The position numbers and the translations under genes are program-made. DNA of 64,000 nt from Euonymus europaeus (lineage: Eukaryota; Streptophyta; Magnoliopsida; Celastrales; Celastraceae), in assembly GCA_963580455.1 (NCBI GenBank), contig OY756958.1:13900501-13964500 (forward strand). Direction: 5' to 3'. The notes beneath the pieces are model-generated. The model ran no database searches and was not told the DNA's origin. It saw only the letters and a program-made list of their open reading frames with translations. How positions within the stretch are numbered: the first letter of the stretch is position 1; each line of letters starts with the position of its first letter. This document shows positions 63,296 through 64,000 of this stretch, piece after piece.

Positions 63296-64000
63296 AACTT
63301 TGATGGTCTGACGTTGCTCAACTCTCTCTATAGAGGAACTTTTAACGTTTTTGTCCATTTGTCATAGATAGTTGGGGTTTTGGCATCGAAATAATCTAGG
63401 AAGCTTATACTCGTAAAATTTGAAATAGAAGAACAATAAAAAAAGTACACCGAGCATGTTTGATAGTCGAAGTTGCAGAACTATCTCTATGGAGGAGCTT
63501 TTATCATTTTTATCCATTTGTCATTGAAAGATTGGGTTTTGGCATCGAAATAATCTAGGAAGCTTATACTCGTAAGATTTGACATAGAAGAACAATAAAA
63601 ACTGTACATGGAGCAACTTTGATAGTTCGAAGTTGCACAATTCACTCTATGGAGGAGACTTAAACGGTTTTGTCCATTTGTCATAGAAAGTTGGGGTTTT
63701 GGCATCGAAATAATCTAGGAAGCTTATACTCCTAAGATTTGACATAAAAGAACAATAAAAAGTGTACAACGAGCAACTTTGATAGTCCGAAGTTGCTCAA
63801 CTCACTCTATGGAGGATCCTTAAAAGGTTTTGCCCATTTGTCATAGAAAGTTAGGGTTTTGGCATCGAAATAATCTAGGAAGCTTATACTCGTAAGATTT
63901 GACATAGAAGAACAATAAAAAGTGTACACCGAGCAACTTTGATAGTCCGAAGTTGCACAACTCACTCTATGGAGGAGCTTTAAACGGCTTTGTCCATTTA

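Larger units (their letters stand above)
35769..64000. repeat. 160-bp satellite array, segment 3
   Basis: The array continues to the window end without any non-satellite insertion that I can see, about 176 monomers in the same orientation. Subfamily mixing is less than in segment 1, and long stretches are recent copies of one another. Confidence 0.97.

Noticed and set aside
25127..64000. The same antisense frames in the right-hand arrays
   Set aside because: Same reasoning; their repetition follows the HOR structure, not selection for protein.
1..64000. Subrepeats of an rDNA spacer or telomere-associated repeat
   Set aside because: No rRNA sequence, no Pol I promoter-like element and no TTTAGGG arrays are visible in the window.

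Overview
The window is plant heterochromatin, most likely from a flowering plant. About 51.8 kb of the 64 kb is one satellite family of about 160 bp per monomer, all head to tail in one orientation (positions 1-15816, 25127-32853 and 35769-64000, roughly 320 monomers). The rest is two transposable elements inserted into the array. A chromodomain-bearing Ty3/gypsy retrotransposon with an initiator-Met-tRNA primer site, together with a Mutator-like element that made a 9-bp target duplication, points to a plant nuclear genome. No host gene, rRNA, tRNA or CRISPR is visible.

Satellite layout. A representative monomer is 160 bp and about 62% A+T. Most copies carry one AAGCTT site. Every typical copy has a dyad whose arms are GAGCAACTT and AAGTTGCTC around a 10-nt centre. 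Monomers form higher-order repeats (HORs) whose size changes along the array: offsets of 5,597, 1,279 and 320 bp in 0-7.3 kb; about 1,437 bp (9 monomers) in 8.2-14.8 kb; 798 bp in 25.1-26.6 kb; 4,152 bp (26 monomers) in 26.7-37.2 kb; 957 bp around 36.6-38.5 kb; 1,597 bp (10 monomers) in 42.4-45.6 kb; two tandem copies of 4,932 bp (31 monomers) in 49.46-59.32 kb; 1,118 bp (7 monomers) in 61.3-63.3 kb. This is a patchwork of local amplifications of different ages.

Transposons. Positions 15840-25126 hold a 9.29-kb LTR retrotransposon of the chromovirus (Tekay/Del-like) type on the + strand. It has two 2,168-bp LTRs that differ at about four sites, a primer binding site, gag with two zinc knuckles, then protease, reverse transcriptase, RNase H, integrase and a chromodomain. 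It looks recently inserted, yet it carries four in-frame stops and two apparent 1-nt deletions in G-runs, so it could not make its own full polyprotein. Its 5' junction with the satellite is abnormal. Positions 32854-35768 hold a 2.9-kb Mutator-like element with 116-bp terminal inverted repeats and a perfect 9-bp target duplication. Its transposase keeps the N-terminal DNA-binding region, the first catalytic Asp, a SWIM finger, an AT-hook-like motif and a zinc knuckle, but the middle of the catalytic core is deleted. The uninterrupted target survives in a duplicate satellite segment exactly 4,152 bp upstream, which dates the insertion after that duplication.

There is no operon-like or pathway logic here. 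The most original material is structural: the covarying dyad in the satellite, three pairs of CG-rich palindromes in each LTR with identical 21-bp spacing, the irregular 5' retrotransposon border, and the nested HOR history.
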